Source of the DNA: Kipferlia bialata
Taxonomy: Eukaryota > Fornicata
Length of the DNA stretch: 21,122 bases
Reading direction: 5' to 3'
Assembly: GCA_003568945.1 (NCBI GenBank)
Contig: BDIP01000339.1
Span: forward strand, 1 to 21,122
Positions within the stretch are counted from its first letter, which is position 1; every line of letters starts with the position of its first letter. This document shows, piece by piece, positions 17,786 through 21,122 of the stretch. Under the pieces are notes generated by a model. It did not search any database, was not told the DNA's origin, and worked only from the letters and a program-made list of their open reading frames with translations. The translations under genes were made by a program, and so were the position numbers.

Positions 17786-17992
17786 TTACACAGTCACGTC
17801 AAAGCTCTCCATCTCCCACACAAACTCAACCGGTAAGTCAGAGGCCTGGCTCTTGGCTGAACTGCCCGTGTCCTGTCGCCTGATGGGTGCACCTCCCTCA
17901 CTCCCTATGCTACCCATACTTCCCATACTCCCTACACTGCCAATGCTACCACTCCCAGGCTTTACAGCGTTGTTGCCACGCCTCTCCTTGAC
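17786..17992 (-). other. Receptor last exon: cytosolic C-terminal tail
   Basis: The exon follows acceptor ATGCCCAG. It starts VKERRGNNAVKPG, continues with the low-complexity GSGSIGSVGSMGSMGSIGSE, and ends LPVEFVWEMESFDVTV before TAA (17788-17786). The many Ser residues after TM7 fit a regulatory tail of a receptor, which is inference. Confidence 0.8.
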
Positions 17993-20900
17993 CTGGGCAT
18001 GAGAGGAATGAGATAGAATGCTACGAAGCAATACATATTAATCTATATACAGATTATGCGTAATAGTGTATTCCGATACTCTAGGATTCCTAGTATAACA
18101 ATACTGTGAGAACCTTGCGATATATGTCTGATACCACATCCAGCCTCCACCACATTAGTATGACATTGGCTGCCCCGTTCCACCATATAATATATAGAGT
18201 ATATATACTATAAAATATGAGTATTAGTCTAAATATACCTTGCGGTATATGTCAGAGACTACGTCCAGCCTCCACCACACCAATATGACATTGGCTGCCC
18301 CATTCCACCCATTGCCAAAGGAGTGGTAGAGGATCAACCACCAGGGAGGTTGAACTAAGGTAAGAAAAACGGATAGAGAGAGAGAGAGAGAGAGAGAAAG
18401 GTATAGATAATGAACCACCAGGGGAGCTAGTCTAGACATCAGTAATGTATATAGTATATATATTATCTTTCACTAGTGTCTTCAACACAATCACTTACCA
18501 TGTTGGAGTATGCTCTGATTCAGCATGTATGTCCAGGGTACAATCAACACTATAAGAAATATTAGTGCACGAAATATATATACATGTACACATTATGAAC
18601 ATATGTACAATATCATGTTGACTTGTATATACTAGAGTACATACCGTGTTGTAACACATTCTGAGTCAGCATGTATGTCCAGGGCACAATCAACAGCAGG
18701 ATGGTGGTGCCAGTGATGACGAGGAGGCGGCGGGAGGCACGAAGCTGAGGATAAAGTCAATGATACTCTGAAAGAAGTGACGTCATTATATAGAGGGAGG
18801 AGAGCGGAGAAGAGAAATGATATAAACAACAATGAAAACCTTGGCGTGTGAGGCCAGAGCCTGTCTGATCCTGAGGAGAGAGCCCACGAAGCAGTAGACA
18901 CCTGGAGGGTTAGTATAACCATGAATTTCCCATCTATCTATCATGGGTCTGAGGAAATCTAGTCCTAGAAAGAGAGAGACATAGTCCTTACATGTGAGTG
19001 ACAGCAGTGCGGCAGGCCAGATGAATGCCACGTTACGGAGCATGGACCAGTAGGAGTCAATGAAGCACCTGGTGATGAGAATAGTAATAGGATAATACAA
19101 AATGCATGTACTATTTACAATTATAGTAGTCGGACCATGGGCAAGTGACTGTCAATGACGAATAGTGTATATTATAGAATATGTTGAATATCTATAATAT
19201 GAAGACATACCCATAGTATGACGCATCAGGTGTGACGTACTGGTGTGGACACTCAAACATGTCACCTGGCTCACAGGACCAGACCTGGGTGAATAAGGGT
19301 GTAGAGGGGGAGAGAGAGAGAGAGAGAGAGTGGTATACATACTAAACTTACCTCCCCAGCCAATAGAATGGATATGGCCCCTGTGATTGGGTATCCAAAG
19401 GACATGGCCAGGTATAGGGGTTGATACCTAGAGTCAGACAAATATACTAACACATATTTGTGCAGGGATTCACAGAAAGAGATTGGTTGGGTATCCAAGG
19501 ACATGGCAAGGTAGAGGGGTTGGTATCTAGGGTCAGATAGGGGGGGACGGAGAGAAACAAACTAAGCACAGAACTCACTTTGGGTGGGCATTTGTGGTAG
19601 GTATGATTGATCTATAGACAGTATATGTGTGCCCTTGTGGTTGAACACAATGACGATTCAGACTATCATATATATCTATATCACTTGTGAATATATACAT
19701 GTGTGTATAAACATCTACACTCACTTTGGGTGTGCCCTTGTTGTTGACCTGATTGACCTGTAGATCTCAACGGACATGCACGTGGCAACAGCTATAGACC
19801 TAGGGTGAGTATAATAGCATGGTATATTCATTGTATACCTGTAGTATATAGCATACATATATATAGATACATATGAATACTGGATCTCAATGGACATGCA
19901 CGTGGCAACGGCGATGGAGCTGATGGTAAGGATATATAATCATATCGTATATTTTGGTATGGACATATGGACATGTACGTGGCCACATGGATACACCTAT
20001 GGTTAGATGAGGATATTCCCACAGACATCCAGACACATCTATTAGGTAACTGGTATATCCGTTCACTATAGTATTAAAGAAAATAGTTAGTACACAGTAC
20101 TCAAAGATGAAGTATATATGCCCTCACCCCAGGTGGAAAGCTTTGCCCCTAAATACTAACTATGCATAAATACGTATACATATCTACAATACCTACATGA
20201 ATGTGTGATTATAATGTATGTTCAATTATATGTAATATACTAATAGTAGTACTCACCCCAGGTGGAATGCCTCTCCTCCTATGAACTGGGTGAAACAGGG
20301 GATCTTGAGACCTTGGTTAGTACAGAGAGATAGCCACAGATGAAGAGACTGCCACGATATGAACACCATAATATTCATACCTGAATCCCTTGTTCGCACG
20401 TGATGCGTATCGGCTCCAGAAGAAATATGACTAGACATTCAACTACATCATATAGTATATTTATACCTGAGTCCCTTGTTCTGATGAGTATGGGCTCCAG
20501 ACTGTGCAGCATATCAACGATATTGAGCCAGAGCACCTAAGATTAAGAGGCCCACATATTAATTATACACTACTTCTTTTGGAAAAGAGGCCAGCACCTA
20601 GGTAACTAGATGAGAGAGAGAGCATCTGATAACCATACTTAGTATCAAGATAACACACTATATGTGAATTAACATACCATCCTGTTAGGCCACATGCTGC
20701 CTATCCTGTGATAAACCCTATATATATACAAGTATATATGAATACATGTATATGTGTGTGTGTATCATATAGTATATTCGAGATGTATATATCTTGACAT
20801 ATATTAGATATCTTACCATTCTGTTTGGCCACATGCTGCCTGTCCTGTGGTGGGGCAGGACCTGGAGTGAGGGAAAGATAGTGGTCATCAGGAAGAACTC

Positions 20901-21122
20901 AAGAATTAGAGAGATTCATGAGGGCAGAGAGAGAGATACCACACATAAAGACGGACATACCATATATACGTAGCATTTGGTGCATACATTCAAACATGGC
21001 ATACATACTTTGTATATATAATTGGAACGTATACTCACCCACATATACATATATATAGTATAGTATATATACATATATATGAGTATATACATACCCACAT
21101 GAACACTATGATGGACATGAGG
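17786..21122 (-). CDS. Seven-transmembrane receptor, cAMP-receptor-like (class E) GPCR type; 5' end outside window
   Basis: Twelve exons on the minus strand keep phase at every junction: 21122-21095 (partial), 20861-20817, 20536-20467, 20311-20257, 19799-19725, 19427-19352, 19284-19211, 19068-18992, 18901-18840, 18744-18645, 18354-18239, 17992-17786. They encode the last 327 residues. The order fits a 7TM receptor: end of TM1 (LMSIIVFMW), loop 1 HRTGSMWPNRM, TM2 (VLWLNIVDMLHSLEPIL), a TM3 start with the usual cysteine (IPCFTQFIGGEAFHL), SIAVATCMSVEIYRSIRS, TM4 (YLAMSFGYPITGAISILL), a loop 2 with cysteines (WSCEPGDMFECPHQY), TM5 (NVAFIWPAALLSLTC), TM6 (LLVITGTTILLLIVPWTYML) and TM7 (NGAANVILVWW). 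The tail has a Gly-Ser-(Ile/Met) repeat. The loop 1 motif and the TM2 Asp are typical of class E and related receptors. The role is signalling at a membrane; the ligand is unknown. Confidence 0.85.
18114..18354 (-). repeat. TM7 exon donor edge duplicated in the last intron
   Basis: The used exon is 18354-18239. A 23-codon copy with its donor GT lies at about 18184-18114. The copy reads WNGAANVILMWWRLDVVSDI then YRK, against V in place of M. Eight codons differ; seven are synonymous (AAT/AAC, TTG/CTA, GAC/GAT, GTA/GTG, GTC/GTA, TCT/TCA, TAC/TAT). There is no AG directly before the copy, so it does not look like a complete alternative exon. Confidence 0.9.
18499..18700 (-). repeat. TM6 exon donor edge duplicated
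   Basis: The used exon ends at 18645. A copy at about 18555-18499 reads VLIVPWTYMLNQSILQH against LLIVPWTYMLTQNVLQH, and is followed by GTAAGT, a stronger donor than the used GTATGT. Differences are a mixture of synonymous (GTG/GTA, TTA/CTC, CAC/CAT) and mostly conservative changes. Confidence 0.85.
19352..19528 (-). repeat. TM4 exon acceptor edge duplicated
   Basis: The used exon starts at 19427 after CTGACTCTAG. A copy begins near 19527 after CTGACCCTAG and reads YQPLYLAMS with three synonymous differences, then loses one base relative to the exon. Both acceptors carry the compact CTGAC...AG form. Confidence 0.8.
19566..20005 (-). repeat. TM3 exon: acceptor edge in three copies and donor edge in two or three
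   Basis: The used exon is 19799-19725. Acceptor-edge copies lie near 19922-19884 (SIAVATCMSIEI, three synonymous changes plus Val to Ile) and near 20005-19966 (more decayed, VATYMSI). Donor-edge copies (ACCCAAAGTGAGT type) lie near 19615 and 19566-19600. A single exon is thus surrounded by partial copies on both sides. Confidence 0.75.
20257..20536 (-). repeat. Donor edges of the TM2 and loop exons duplicated
   Basis: The TM2 exon end (ACAAGGGACTCAG|GTATAAAT, at 20467) recurs as ACAAGGGATTCAG|GTATGAAT near 20376. The next exon's end (GCATTCCACCTGGG|GTGAGT, at 20257) recurs just downstream as GCTTTCCACCTGGGGTGAG near 20130. Confidence 0.75.
20678..20861 (-). repeat. Loop-1 exon donor edge duplicated
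   Basis: The used exon 20861-20817 ends HRTGSMWPNRM before GTAAG. A copy ending at 20678 reads HRIGSMWPNRM before GTATG (two synonymous changes and one Thr to Ile). Confidence 0.85.

Noticed and set aside
18114-18184. The TM7 copy as a true alternative last-but-one exon
   Set aside because: There is no acceptor AG at its upstream edge and it lacks the first half of the exon, so on its own it cannot replace the used exon.
6417-21122. Exon-edge copies as pieces of a transposable element
   Set aside because: Each copy matches only its own local exon. There is no shared element sequence between introns, no terminal repeats, no target-site duplications and no transposase or reverse-transcriptase frame.

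Overview
This window looks like nuclear DNA of an intron-rich, early-branching eukaryote. The best guess is a metamonad of the fornicate type (Kipferlia/Carpediemonas-like), which is an inference. Three things support it. Genes are broken into many tiny GT-AG exons. Many introns end in a short branch-point-like motif touching the acceptor (CTGACCCCAG, ACTAACAACAG), as known for diplomonad and parabasalid introns. The reading frames use the standard code. The DNA between exons is rich in CT/GA and TA microsatellites and long C or G runs. I see no virus-like element, no recognisable transposon and no CRISPR array.

Layout. Positions 559-5376 hold three paralogous kelch-like beta-propeller genes of about 318 codons. 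Copy 1 (+) and copy 2 (-) are single exons lying tail to tail. Copy 3 (-) can be rebuilt from three exons and carries an apparent one-base insertion. Positions 5377-6416 are intergenic, with a 29-base G run and a stretch rich in inverted repeats that may be a structured RNA. Positions 6417-17065 (+) form one gene of about 39 exons, which I rebuilt by reading frame and splice phase. It encodes a protein of about 1073 residues: a hydrophilic N-terminus with an acidic tract, two membrane segments, a cysteine-containing region of about 465 residues, a third membrane segment and a basic tail. I do not recognise its family. Positions 17066-17785 separate two convergent genes and hold two tRNA-like sequences on the minus strand. 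Positions 17786-21122 (-) are the last 12 exons of a seven-transmembrane receptor resembling the cAMP-receptor-like (class E) group; its start lies beyond the right edge.

The most striking feature is a pattern across the two intron-rich genes. At least two dozen introns contain one to five partial copies of the edge of a neighbouring exon, still attached to their acceptor or donor dinucleotide. The copies differ from the used exon mostly at synonymous third positions (38 synonymous against 6 non-synonymous codon differences in eight pairs tallied by eye), while the flanking intron sequence does not align. This suggests the copies come from diverged but protein-constrained sequence, or are or were themselves used, rather than being simple neutral duplications.

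I see no functional link between the kelch cluster, the large membrane protein and the receptor beyond proximity. All exon calls come from reading frame, phase and splice signals, with no transcript data.
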